NCBI GenBank assembly: GCA_009779975.1
Contig: WRAY01000001.1
Location: 121,581-185,580 of the forward strand
Origin: Bacillota bacterium
GTDB taxonomy: Bacteria; Bacillota; Clostridia; Christensenellales; Pumilibacteraceae
Direction of reading: 5' to 3'
DNA: 64,000 nucleotides
A program made the translations under genes and the position numbers. Shown in pieces: positions 25,997 to 34,346 of this stretch (position 1 is the stretch's first letter; the number at the start of each line of letters is the position of its first letter). The notes under the pieces were generated by a model. The model ran no database searches. It worked only from the letters and a program-made list of their open reading frames with translations, and had not been told where the DNA came from.

Positions 25997-26100
25997 CTCC
26001 GATTTTCAACGCATAATGTAATATCGCATAACGCATAACGAAAGATATAGTTATTTTAAATTAATTTTAACAATCGTTATGCACCATGCATTTTATGTGT
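25997..26100. repeat. Word-type intergenic hairpin, CGCATAACG class
   Basis: CGCATAACGCATAACG words at left face CGTTATGCACCATGC words at right; the loop is AAATTAATTTTAACAATC. It lies between metK and the SPFH gene. Confidence 0.7.
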
Positions 26101-26267
26101 TGATACTATTTATTTTGATTATACCCCATCCTCTGGGGCTTTGTCAATAATAAAAACTACTTTTATTTTTATTTTAATAAAAAGTTAATGTTGCACTTTT
26201 AGTAGTGTTGGTTTTATGTCCTAGGACAAAAATCAATCACTAACACTTTCAAACATCCTTGACCACT
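26101..26267. other. Gene-free gap downstream of metK
   Basis: AT-rich; a CAATCACTAACAC-type short stretch is opposite AGTAGTGTTGG but no clear terminator is resolved. No ORF. Confidence 0.4.
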
Positions 26268-27437
26268 TTATAAATATTTTTTCAAATCATTTACTTTGTC
26301 CAGTTTCTCCCATGGCAAGTCGGGTTTTCCAAAATGCCCGTAGTTTGATGTTTGAGAGTAGATTGGTCTTAAAAGGTCTAGTTTTTCGATGATTGCGGCA
26401 ACTCTGAAGTCAAATTCTTTTTTAATGATTTCAGTCAATTTTTCCTCATTGATTTTTGAAGTTCCAAAAGTGTCGATATAAAGAGCAACCGGACGAGACA
26501 CTCCGATTGCGTAGCAAACTTGAAGACTTAGTTTTTCTGCAAGTCCCGCTGAAACAATATTTTTGGCGGTATATCTTGCCATATAGGCGGCACTTCTGTC
26601 AACCTTTGTCGGATCTTTTCCGGAAAACGCACCGCCTCCGTGAGAAGCAACTCCGCCATAAGTGTCAGCGATTATTTTTCTTCCCGTAAGACCACTGTCA
26701 CCATATGGTCCGCCAATGACAAATTTACCGGTCGGATTAATCAAAATTCTTGTTTTATCATCAAGCAATTTTTTGTCGATTGTTTTTTGAATTACTTGTT
26801 TTAAAATATCGTCATGAAGTTTTATCATGCTGACATTTTCATCGTGCTGGGCACTGACTATTATTGTGTCAACTCTTTTCGGAACTGAGCCATCGTATTC
26901 AATAGTAACTTGGCTTTTTCCGTCAGGACGAAGATATTTTAACGAACCATCTTTTCTGACTTTTGCAAGTTGCCTTGTTAGAGCGTGGGCAAGAGAAATT
27001 GGAAGCGGCATTAATTCTTCGGTTTCTTTGCATGCATAGCCAAACATCATGCCCTGATCGCCCGCCCCGATTTCTTCAAACCTGTCGGTGTTGCCTTCTT
27101 TTTTTTCTTTTGAGGCATTAACACCAAGAGCAATATCAGGACTTTGAGAGTGGATTGCACTCATAACCGCAAGCGATGATGCATCAAATCCAAGAGCGGA
27201 ATTGTTGTAGCCAATATCGCTCACCACCTTTTTTGCAATCGCCGCAACATCAGCATAAGCCGTCGTTGTCACCTCGCCCATCGCAAGCAAAAAGCCGGTT
27301 GTCACGCAACATTCTGCCGCAACCTTTGCTTTCTTGTCTTTTGAAATTATGGCATCCAAAATGCCGTCTGAGACCGCATCACAAACTTTGTCAGGATGTC
27401 CTTCAGTCACGCTTTCGCTTGTTATTAGTCTTTTCAT
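26268..27437 (-). CDS. metK: S-adenosylmethionine synthetase
   Basis: The 389 residues show the MetK signatures: [11 protein letters not shown] near the start, [11 protein letters not shown] near 120 and [16 protein letters not shown] near 255. It makes SAM from methionine and ATP. It starts 21 bases after the M64 metallopeptidase stop with an AAGGA site; either it is read through from that gene or a promoter lies inside its 3' end. There is no room for a SAM riboswitch in the gap. Confidence 0.95.
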   Translation of the reverse strand: MKRLITSESVTEGHPDKVCDAVSDGILDAIISKDKKAKVAAECCVTTGFLLAMGEVTTTAYADVAAIAKKVVSDIGYNNSALGFDASSLAVMSAIHSQSPDIALGVNASKEKKEGNTDRFEEIGAGDQGMMFGYACKETEELMPLPISLAHALTRQLAKVRKDGSLKYLRPDGKSQVTIEYDGSVPKRVDTIIVSAQHDENVSMIKLHDDILKQVIQKTIDKKLLDDKTRILINPTGKFVIGGPYGDSGLTGRKIIADTYGGVASHGGGAFSGKDPTKVDRSAAYMARYTAKNIVSAGLAEKLSLQVCYAIGVSRPVALYIDTFGTSKINEEKLTEIIKKEFDFRVAAIIEKLDLLRPIYSQTSNYGHFGKPDLPWEKLDKVNDLKKYL

Positions 27438-27458
27438 AAGTATTGTTTATTCCTTTTG

Positions 27459-30400
27459 TTAGTTTTTCTTTCTTTTTTTGATAGATAAGATTGTTATTAG
27501 AACTCCTGTTAGTAAGAGCAGGATTGCTAAAATGATGCTGTGGGTTGAGAGAATCATGCTTTTGCAGTTTAACAATCCGCCTCCGTTATCATTTAGATAC
27601 GCAATTCTTGCCGTTGCGGAGTTTCTCAACTCTTCTGTGTTTGAATATGGAGCAAACTCTAATTCAGCGATGTCAACTTCAGCATTTAAGAGCGCTGTGT
27701 TTAGATTGTTTAATGCCGTTTGAATTGAGTTTGCATTTGTTCCTTGTATTGCCAAAATGAGGTTGTTTATTGCCGATTGCGCTACTGCTTGATATGCCCT
27801 TGTTTCAAGAGTAATCAAATATGGAATTCTTAGTTCCTCACTTTCTAAAGTAGTTTCGTTTATTCCAAGCAAATCAAAATCTCCTTGCCAATTTTCTATT
27901 CTTTGTTTGATTATGTTGATTGCGTTTTGCAACTCACTGCTTGCTGTGATACTTTCAAGAGCGTCAATTAGTGCATTAATAAAGAAAACTTCCATTTCCA
28001 TTGCCAAAGCAGCGGCATCAATCAAACCTTGAAGTCTTTGTTTTTCACTGTTTAAAAGTGCTTCATTCATTCCAATCAGTTCAAAAACTCCATCCCAATC
28101 TTCTATTCTTTCTTCAATTGAACTTATTGCATTTTGAAGCGTTGTGATTGTTGTGTTTTGATATAGTCTTTCAATCATGGCATTAATATAATTAACTTCC
28201 GCTTCCATTTCTGAAATTAAAACGACATCAATCAACCCTTGAAGTCTTTGTTTTTCGCTGTTTAGAAGTGTTTCATTAACTCCATATAGTTCAAAAACTC
28301 CACTCCAATCTTCTATTCTTTTTTCAATTGCATCAATTGCATTTTGAAGATTTTCAATAGTGACATTAGCATAAAGTCCTTCAATCATTGCATTGATATA
28401 ATCAACTTCTGCTTCCATTTTCGCAATTAAACTACCGTCAATCAACCCTTTAAGTCTCTGTTTTTCACTGTATAAAAGTGTTTCATTCACCCCATATAAT
28501 TCAAGCACTCCGTCCCAATCTCCTATTCTTTCTTCAATTGCATCAATTGCATTTTGAAGATTTTCAATAGTTGTGTGAACATAAAGTCCTTTAATCATTG
28601 CATTGATATAATCAACTTCTGTTTCCATTTTTAAAAGATTTCTCTCTGCTATCATGACATTAAGTCTGTTTTGATGGAAACTCAAAAAATTCGCATTTAC
28701 TCCCGTTAAATTCAAGCCTGTCAAATTGTTTGTGTCAGGGTCATTGTTCCAATTTTCAATCCTTGTTAAAATTGCTTCAATTGCGTCTTGAAGAGGTTCA
28801 ATGGCAGTGCGGGAAGATAAATTTGAAATCATTGCATTGATTTCATTTCTTTCTTCTATCATTGCCACAAGTCTTTCAGCAGGAGTTGAAATAAATACTG
28901 CAGCAACAACACCGCTCAAAACAGAATCACCTCTTCCGATTGCCGTGCTGACCGCTCTCACTTGAATCTCAAAAACTCCTCCTCTCAAAACAGTCAAATC
29001 TAAACTCGTTGCCGCAATTGGATTTGTGTTGTGTCTTTGTCCGTTGACATAAACATGATATCCTGTTGCATTAGAAACAGCATTCCATGTCGCAAGCCTT
29101 GTTTCATTGTCAACAGACAGACCTGTCGGAGCAGAAAGAGGGGGCAAGGGTGCAAATGCTGTTGTGATTAAATTTGACCGTGACGGAATGTGGTATGACA
29201 TGGTCGTAAAAGCAACGACGCTTACTCGGTGTGTTCCAGACTCAATATATTCTCTAATGTTGTTTAGATTGAAACTTAAAACATTTCCGACAGGGAAAGA
29301 GTTCACAAGAATATTTTGGTTTAACTCCCATATCTCAACAGTGTAGTTAGTTGCATTTGCAACTTCTTCCCATGTTAAATTAAGTGTTACTTGATTAATT
29401 TGGGCAGTGAATGCATTTAATGTCGTTCTCAAAAACACATTTACGCTGCTGCTAAGCGGTGAATTCATTGTTTGGGATGCCGTGCTTATTGCTCTTATTT
29501 GAACGCTGTGAGAGCCGATTGACAAGTTTGGCATGAGTGTTTCAATGTTGAATGTTGTGGCAGTTATCGGAGTTGTTGTTCTTCTTTGTCCGTTAACATA
29601 AACATGATACCCTGTCGCATTAGCCACAGCATTCCAAGAAATACCGGGGGAAATTGTGAATTGGTCGTGGGCAGAAAGCCTGACATTTACAGGAACTTGC
29701 AGTATTGCTGAAACTGTCATATTGACTGCGCCGCTAAGGTCAGAATCATTTCGATATGGGGCAGAACTTGCCGCCCTTATTTGAATAGAATTTGAGCCAA
29801 CCCTGAGTGCTTGAGGAATATTGTTTAAATCAAATGTTCTCTCTGTTATTTTATGTGTTCCCCTTATCCCGTTAACATAAACAAAAAAGCCTGTTGCATT
29901 GGTGACATTATTCCATGTCACAACCCTTGTTGTCTGGTTAATTTGAACATTTGCCGGAATAGCAAGAGTTTGAAAGCCAAAAATATTTCTTATGGCGCTC
30001 AACTCTGAATTTCCAACCCCCGACGCTGTCGTTATTGCTCTTATTTGAACAGCGTTATAGCCGACAAATATTTGAGTTACGGGCTGATTAGAGAAAGTAA
30101 AATACCTAGTTGTAATAGGTGTTGTTGTTCGCCTTACTCCGCGAGAATAAACATGATAGCCTGTCGCATTCGGAACAGGAGCCCAAGTTACTCTCCAGCC
30201 TCTTATGCCGGTAATGACCGGTGATGATAAATTTGGACTGTTGACATTAACGGACGCACTCAAACCGGAGCCGGCAAATCCTGCCGCATTTCTCACTGCC
30301 CTTATTTGAACAGTGTTTGTTCCTTGACTCAGTCCGTGAAGAAAAGCAGCGCTATTAAAGTTAACACTTGTTGCCGTTATCGGATTTGCTGTCCGCCTTA

Positions 30401-32303
30401 TTCCGTTAGTATAGACATGATAGCCTGTCGCATTAGTCACTGCATTCCATGAAACTTGCATTCCGTTAACGCTAAGATTAATCGGCATAGCAAGAACTGT
30501 GACGGAGGAAATTTCACTAAGCGGAGAGTCAGCGACGATTGAAATTGCTGAAGTTGCCCTCACTTGAATATTGTTTAACCCGGCAGCAAGCGGAGTTGAA
30601 AGAGTTGTCAAATCAAAACTTGTTCCTTGAACAAAATCGGTTGTTCTTCTTGTTCCGCCTGAATAGATGTGATATCCCCCCATGTAGGAAGAGGCATTCC
30701 ATGTTAAAATACTGTCTGAAATTGCAAGATTTGTCGGAGCAATAAGAGTTCTTTGTTCCATTTCTTCAATAACAAATCCTGTCCAGCCGGCATTTTGATA
30801 CGCTTGAGCAGCCCCTTGCGGCACTCTCAAAGTAATCAATGACCTGTCAAGTCCTGCAAAAGTTGTGTTGTTGATAGTTTGCGGGGCTAATCTGTCATTA
30901 TAAATCACTCTCAAATTTGTTGCGCCCAAAAAAGCAAACCGTCCGATAGTTGTGATAGAATTTGAAATATGAACTCTTCTTAAACTTGTGTTTCCATGAA
31001 AAGCATAGGGAAGAATTCGGGTGTTTAATTGAGCGGAATTAATGTGAGAGGGTCTGATAACAACATAAGGCGCTGCTTCTCTTACGCTTCCGTCAGGCAA
31101 TCTTCCCGAGAGAAAATTCTCCCCGCTTATTAATGCCATTCTTCTGACTAATTCCGCACTGCAAACAGCACAAAATGTCGGCCTCCAGCCTTGCATTTTG
31201 CATGAATTGTTTTGTGAGGGAAATATGTAGCCTGACGGAGCATTGGTTGTTCTTCTTTGAATATTGTCATGACCCAGCCAGTGCCCCCATTTCAGTTGTT
31301 CGTCAGTGTCAGAACTTAGCGCCATGTTCGCATGTTCCGTATTCGGGTTTCCGAATCCTGTTGAATGCTCATCAACAAGTTGACCGAAGTTGTGGCCGAT
31401 TTCATGAATGACAATGCTGTGATAAGCAGGTCTGTTCCAAGCAGTCCCCATTGAATGGGTTTGATGTCTTGTTGACACTCCGACTGTGTTGACATTGTAG
31501 TAACTTGCTCTTGCCCAATACGCAACTCCCCCCGGAACGGTTGTGTTTGCTATTATTTGCGTCATGACAACATAAGGCGAAACTGCGTGCGCAACTTCCA
31601 AAGCCCTTGCATATCCTCTCATTCTGACATTCCATTCCGCCCTAAGATAAGTTCCGAAAAATGTTCCGGCATGCGGACCGTCCTCACTGACACGAATACC
31701 GCTGACCGCCGACGCTGTCGGCACTGCATAGATATTAAAAACATTGCTGAACAAACTAAACGGATACATCGTCACTATTGTTTGAGCCATTTCCCGAGCG
31801 CTGTGTAAAAATGTTCCCGGAGCAGGATTTGGCATAGTCCCTAACTCGGCGGTTGTGTAGCCGTCTCCTAAAAGAACAATAACAATGCTCTCACTGCCGC
31901 TCCTTCCGCTGTGAACCAAAGGAACCGGAGAAAAAATGTCACTTGAAAAAGGCTGTATTCCGGGATTAGAACCACTGACTCTGTCAAGTTCATAAAAACT
32001 ATTCAGCATTTCTTCCGCCTCAACGGCATAAACAGAACAACCACCGTAAGGCGTGTGAACCCTTCTGAACCCGACTGCATCATCTCTTTCAAGCAATGCC
32101 CTGACCTCACTGACACCGCGAACAGTCCTGTCCTCTTCCCTGTTTTCATCAAAACAGCAAGACCCGCAATCATAATGATATTCCGCTTGTACTATTAACG
32201 AACGATTATTTAAAAAAATTAAGATTAAACTAAATGCCAAAAGCAGCAGCACAAACGCAGCCGCCGTCACATAAACTCTTAATTTATGATTATTTTTCCT
32301 CAT
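27459..32303 (-). CDS. Giant membrane-anchored M64-type metallopeptidase with FN3-like and helical repeats
   Basis: About 1614 residues. A signal/anchor segment (10-42) precedes a pro-region and an IgA-peptidase-M64-type domain with I-V-I-V-L-L-G-D-G-Y-T (about 142-152) and zinc site H-E-I-G-H-N-F-G-Q-L-V-D-E (302-314). A short BspA-type LRR follows (430-510). Then come about seven 90-100-residue FN3-like repeats, each with a G-Y-H-V-Y-x-N-G-x-R-R-T core (525-1080), and at least five 60-70-residue helical repeats (Y-I-N-A-M-I ... L-Q-N-A-I-D-A-I-E-E-R-I) to about 1510. A hydrophobic helix and K-K-R-K-K-N tail anchor it; no LPXTG is seen. TTG six bases upstream is an alternative start. Confidence 0.85.
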   Translation of the reverse strand: MRKNNHKLRVYVTAAAFVLLLLAFSLILIFLNNRSLIVQAEYHYDCGSCCFDENREEDRTVRGVSEVRALLERDDAVGFRRVHTPYGGCSVYAVEAEEMLNSFYELDRVSGSNPGIQPFSSDIFSPVPLVHSGRSGSESIVIVLLGDGYTTAELGTMPNPAPGTFLHSAREMAQTIVTMYPFSLFSNVFNIYAVPTASAVSGIRVSEDGPHAGTFFGTYLRAEWNVRMRGYARALEVAHAVSPYVVMTQIIANTTVPGGVAYWARASYYNVNTVGVSTRHQTHSMGTAWNRPAYHSIVIHEIGHNFGQLVDEHSTGFGNPNTEHANMALSSDTDEQLKWGHWLGHDNIQRRTTNAPSGYIFPSQNNSCKMQGWRPTFCAVCSAELVRRMALISGENFLSGRLPDGSVREAAPYVVIRPSHINSAQLNTRILPYAFHGNTSLRRVHISNSITTIGRFAFLGATNLRVIYNDRLAPQTINNTTFAGLDRSLITLRVPQGAAQAYQNAGWTGFVIEEMEQRTLIAPTNLAISDSILTWNASSYMGGYHIYSGGTRRTTDFVQGTSFDLTTLSTPLAAGLNNIQVRATSAISIVADSPLSEISSVTVLAMPINLSVNGMQVSWNAVTNATGYHVYTNGIRRTANPITATSVNFNSAAFLHGLSQGTNTVQIRAVRNAAGFAGSGLSASVNVNSPNLSSPVITGIRGWRVTWAPVPNATGYHVYSRGVRRTTTPITTRYFTFSNQPVTQIFVGYNAVQIRAITTASGVGNSELSAIRNIFGFQTLAIPANVQINQTTRVVTWNNVTNATGFFVYVNGIRGTHKITERTFDLNNIPQALRVGSNSIQIRAASSAPYRNDSDLSGAVNMTVSAILQVPVNVRLSAHDQFTISPGISWNAVANATGYHVYVNGQRRTTTPITATTFNIETLMPNLSIGSHSVQIRAISTASQTMNSPLSSSVNVFLRTTLNAFTAQINQVTLNLTWEEVANATNYTVEIWELNQNILVNSFPVGNVLSFNLNNIREYIESGTHRVSVVAFTTMSYHIPSRSNLITTAFAPLPPLSAPTGLSVDNETRLATWNAVSNATGYHVYVNGQRHNTNPIAATSLDLTVLRGGVFEIQVRAVSTAIGRGDSVLSGVVAAVFISTPAERLVAMIEERNEINAMISNLSSRTAIEPLQDAIEAILTRIENWNNDPDTNNLTGLNLTGVNANFLSFHQNRLNVMIAERNLLKMETEVDYINAMIKGLYVHTTIENLQNAIDAIEERIGDWDGVLELYGVNETLLYSEKQRLKGLIDGSLIAKMEAEVDYINAMIEGLYANVTIENLQNAIDAIEKRIEDWSGVFELYGVNETLLNSEKQRLQGLIDVVLISEMEAEVNYINAMIERLYQNTTITTLQNAISSIEERIEDWDGVFELIGMNEALLNSEKQRLQGLIDAAALAMEMEVFFINALIDALESITASSELQNAINIIKQRIENWQGDFDLLGINETTLESEELRIPYLITLETRAYQAVAQSAINNLILAIQGTNANSIQTALNNLNTALLNAEVDIAELEFAPYSNTEELRNSATARIAYLNDNGGGLLNCKSMILSTHSIILAILLLLTGVLITILSIKKRKKN
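27840..28660. repeat. In-gene tandem repeat, about 210-bp period
   Basis: Four or five copies coding for the helical 70-residue unit of the M64 protein lie in tandem; the middle copies (about 28010-28650) are nearly identical in DNA, so copy number may vary between strains. Confidence 0.75.
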
Positions 32304-32312
32304 ATACAATTC

Positions 32313-32341
32313 ATTATACTACACAAATCCCCATATGTCAA
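32313..32341 (-). promoter_or_regulatory. Promoter of the M64 gene, nearly leaderless
   Basis: Perfect TTGACA (32341-32336), 17 bp, TATAAT (32318-32313), then nine bases to the ATG. Expected leader is only about three bases. Confidence 0.85.
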
Positions 32342-32628
32342 CCATAAATTTATAACAATTCTTAGCAATTATTTTCGTTAATCATTTTAAGACATGCAAA
32401 CAAATTCTTTTCCGAATATAGTGTTTGTTTCCATGATGATGAAACAAAAAAGGCGCTTTTAGAAAACTTTAAGCACCTTTAGTTTAATCTTTTCATATTA
32501 TCAGTTTGACAGAGTAAATAATTTAAATATTCGTGATTTGGCAGTGAGATAAAAATTGTAATCGCTCATCATTATCACGAATATTTAGCATCCACAAAAA
32601 AAGGTCAATAAAATTTTTTAAAAAAGTG
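32342..32628. other. Spacer between two divergent surface-protein loci
   Basis: A terminator-like stem AAGGCGCTT/AAGCACCTT near 32450-32477 with one mismatch is the only structure noted. No ORF or RNA is recognised. Confidence 0.4.
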
Positions 32629-32657
32629 TTGACAGGATTTATTTATTATGCTACAAT
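32629..32657 (+). promoter_or_regulatory. Promoter of lipoprotein-protease operon
   Basis: TTGACA, 17 bp, TACAAT. It would drive the three lipoproteins and the fusion protease, which are spaced by 11-16 bases with ribosome sites between. Confidence 0.85.
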
Positions 32658-32727
32658 ATACACACAATATCGCATAAAAGTTCGGTGTTTATCTTCGATA
32701 GTATTGACGGAGAGGGAGAACTTCAAT

Positions 32728-33244
32728 ATGAAAAAATCAATTTTAAAAGTTTTATTGGTTGCAATTTTGGTGTTTGCTTCGGCAGTGCCAATGCTGGGGT
32801 GTTATGGACATGACTATGAGGAGGGTGATTTTTGTTTGACTATTGAATTAGAAAGTCAAGTATTAGTAGCCAATGAACCTAGTTGGACAGGGTATTATAT
32901 TTCTCTTGGTCCTCGTGTTACAGTAACTCTTAGGAATTTGAGCGAGCAGTCAGTTAGAATTACTCATTATCGTTATTTCCGTCTATTTTTATTAAATAGT
33001 TCCACTGGAATTCTCAATACCATAGGCGGGAGCCCCCCCCCCTTGGCCAAGATATAACATAACTTTAGCAGAAGGTGAATATATAAGCCAAAGTATATTT
33101 TCACATTCGTTCATTTTTTATCCAGGCGAGCATGATATCAGCGTGACAGCGAACTTTTATGTTAATTACAGAAGAAGAAACAGACAACTCATTAGTATTA
33201 GGTCAAATGTAATCACTTTTACTGTGATTGAACAACAACAATAA
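32728..33244 (+). pseudogene. DFCLTI lipoprotein 1, out of frame at a C10 tract
   Basis: The ATG after GGGAG opens a lipoprotein with signal M-K-K-S-I-L-K-V-L-L and lipobox M-L-G-C (Cys25), then G-H-D-Y-E-E-G-D-F-C-L-T-I. A run of ten C at 33033-33042 throws the frame so that translation stops at 33057. With nine (or twelve) C the frame continues P-W-P-R-Y-N-I-T-L to a stop at 33244, parallel throughout to lipoprotein 3. Because the lesion is exactly in a homopolymer, this is better read as a phase-variable gene in the off state than as decay; an assembly error in the tract is the alternative. Confidence 0.8.
33033..33042 (+). repeat. C10 homopolymer in lipoprotein 1 (frame off)
   Basis: Ten consecutive C in otherwise AT-rich coding DNA. 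Loss of one C restores the reading frame. Confidence 0.9.
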
Positions 33245-33257
33245 GGAGGAAAATTTT

Positions 33258-33785
33258 ATGAAAAAATCAATTTTAAAAGTTTTATTGGTTGCAGTTTTGG
33301 TGTTTGCTTCGGCAATACCTTTATTGGGGTGTTATGGGCATGACTATGAGGAGGGTGATTTTTGTTTGACTATTGAATTAGAAAGTCAAGTATTAGTAGC
33401 CGAACATCCTTTGCGTTGGATAGATGGTGAAGTGTATTATGGTGCCCTGCGTCCTGTTATAACTGCAACGCTTAGGAATTTGAGCGGACATCAGACAAGA
33501 ATTTTTTGGAGAGGCTCTTGGGGAGTTTCTGATTTGTTTTCATTGGAACTTCCAAGTGCTATTAGAATAACTCTTGGAGGATTACCCCCCCCCCGATTAC
33601 GCAATATGCGTTTAGAAGAAGATGAATATATTAGCCGAAGAACATTTTCTGATTTTCATGGCTTTTTGCTAGGCGAGCATGAAGCAACAGTAACAACAAG
33701 TTTTTATGTTAATTACAGAAGAAGAAACAGACAACTCATCAGTCTTTCACAAACAATCTCGTTTACTGTGATTGAACAACAATAA
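33258..33785 (+). CDS. DFCLTI lipoprotein 2 with in-frame C10 tract
   Basis: This 175-residue lipoprotein starts after AAGGAGG, with the same signal, lipobox L-L-G-C and D-F-C-L-T-I start as its neighbours. The body is beta-rich (V-I-T-A-T-L-R-N-L-S, then G-E-H-E-A-T-V-T-T-S-F-Y-V-N-Y-R-R-R-N). A run of ten C at 33585-33594 encodes three prolines in the middle and is in frame here. The N-terminal 45 residues and the Y-V-N-Y-R-R-R-N end are nearly identical among the three copies while the middle varies, as expected for surface-exposed or partner-specific parts. Confidence 0.8.
   Translation: MKKSILKVLLVAVLVFASAIPLLGCYGHDYEEGDFCLTIELESQVLVAEHPLRWIDGEVYYGALRPVITATLRNLSGHQTRIFWRGSWGVSDLFSLELPSAIRITLGGLPPPRLRNMRLEEDEYISRRTFSDFHGFLLGEHEATVTTSFYVNYRRRNRQLISLSQTISFTVIEQQ
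33585..33594 (+). repeat. C10 homopolymer in lipoprotein 2 (frame on)
   Basis: Ten C at the position equivalent to the C10 tract of lipoprotein 1, here in frame. Confidence 0.9.
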
Positions 33786-33801
33786 TAAGGAGGAAAATTT
33801 T

Positions 33802-34335
33802 ATGAAAAAATCAATTTTAAAAGTTTTATTGGTTGCAATTTTGGTGTTTGCTTCGGCAGTGCCAATGATGGGGTGTTATGGACATGACTATGAGGAGGGT
33901 GATTTTTGCTTGACTATTGAAATAGAAAGTCAAATATTGGTAGCCGACAGGTTTAGTTGGATAAGTTGGATAGGAGAAGAACATTATTTTTCTTCTAGTC
34001 CTCGTGTTACAGCAACGCTTAGGAATTTGAGCGAGCAGTCAGTTAGAATTACTCATTATCGTCGTTTTAGTTTATTTTCTTTATATAGTTCTACTGGCTT
34101 TCTGACAACACTAGGAGGGGACCTCCCCCCTCCACCTTGGCCAAGATATAACATAACTTTAGAAACGAACGGCTATATAAGTCAAGGTCCATTTTCAGGT
34201 TGGTTTATTTTTTTGCCCGGTGAGCATGAAGCCACTGTGACAGCAAACTTTTATGTTAACTATAGAAGAAGAAATAAACAACGCATCCAAGTCAGGTCAA
34301 ATACAATCTCATTTACTGTGATTGAACAACAATAG
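33802..34335 (+). CDS. DFCLTI lipoprotein 3
   Basis: A 177-residue paralogue with intact frame, AAGGAGG site, lipobox M-M-G-C and the same D-F-C-L-T-I and Y-V-N-Y-R-R-R-N blocks. The tract corresponding to C10 is interrupted (CCTCCCCCCTCCACC), so it should be stable. It ends 11 bases before the fusion metallopeptidase. The three copies are a recent tandem amplification. Structure outline: N-terminal lipid anchor plus one Ig-like beta domain (inference). Confidence 0.8.
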   Translation: MKKSILKVLLVAILVFASAVPMMGCYGHDYEEGDFCLTIEIESQILVADRFSWISWIGEEHYFSSSPRVTATLRNLSEQSVRITHYRRFSLFSLYSSTGFLTTLGGDLPPPPWPRYNITLETNGYISQGPFSGWFIFLPGEHEATVTANFYVNYRRRNKQRIQVRSNTISFTVIEQQ

Positions 34336-34346
34336 GAGAAATTTAT

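Noticed and set aside
27438..27458. SAM riboswitch before metK
   Set aside because: Only 21 bases separate metK from the preceding gene.
32626..32727. Upstream extension of lipoprotein 1
   Set aside because: The frame starts inside the promoter; the ATG at 32728 has a ribosome site and a signal peptide.
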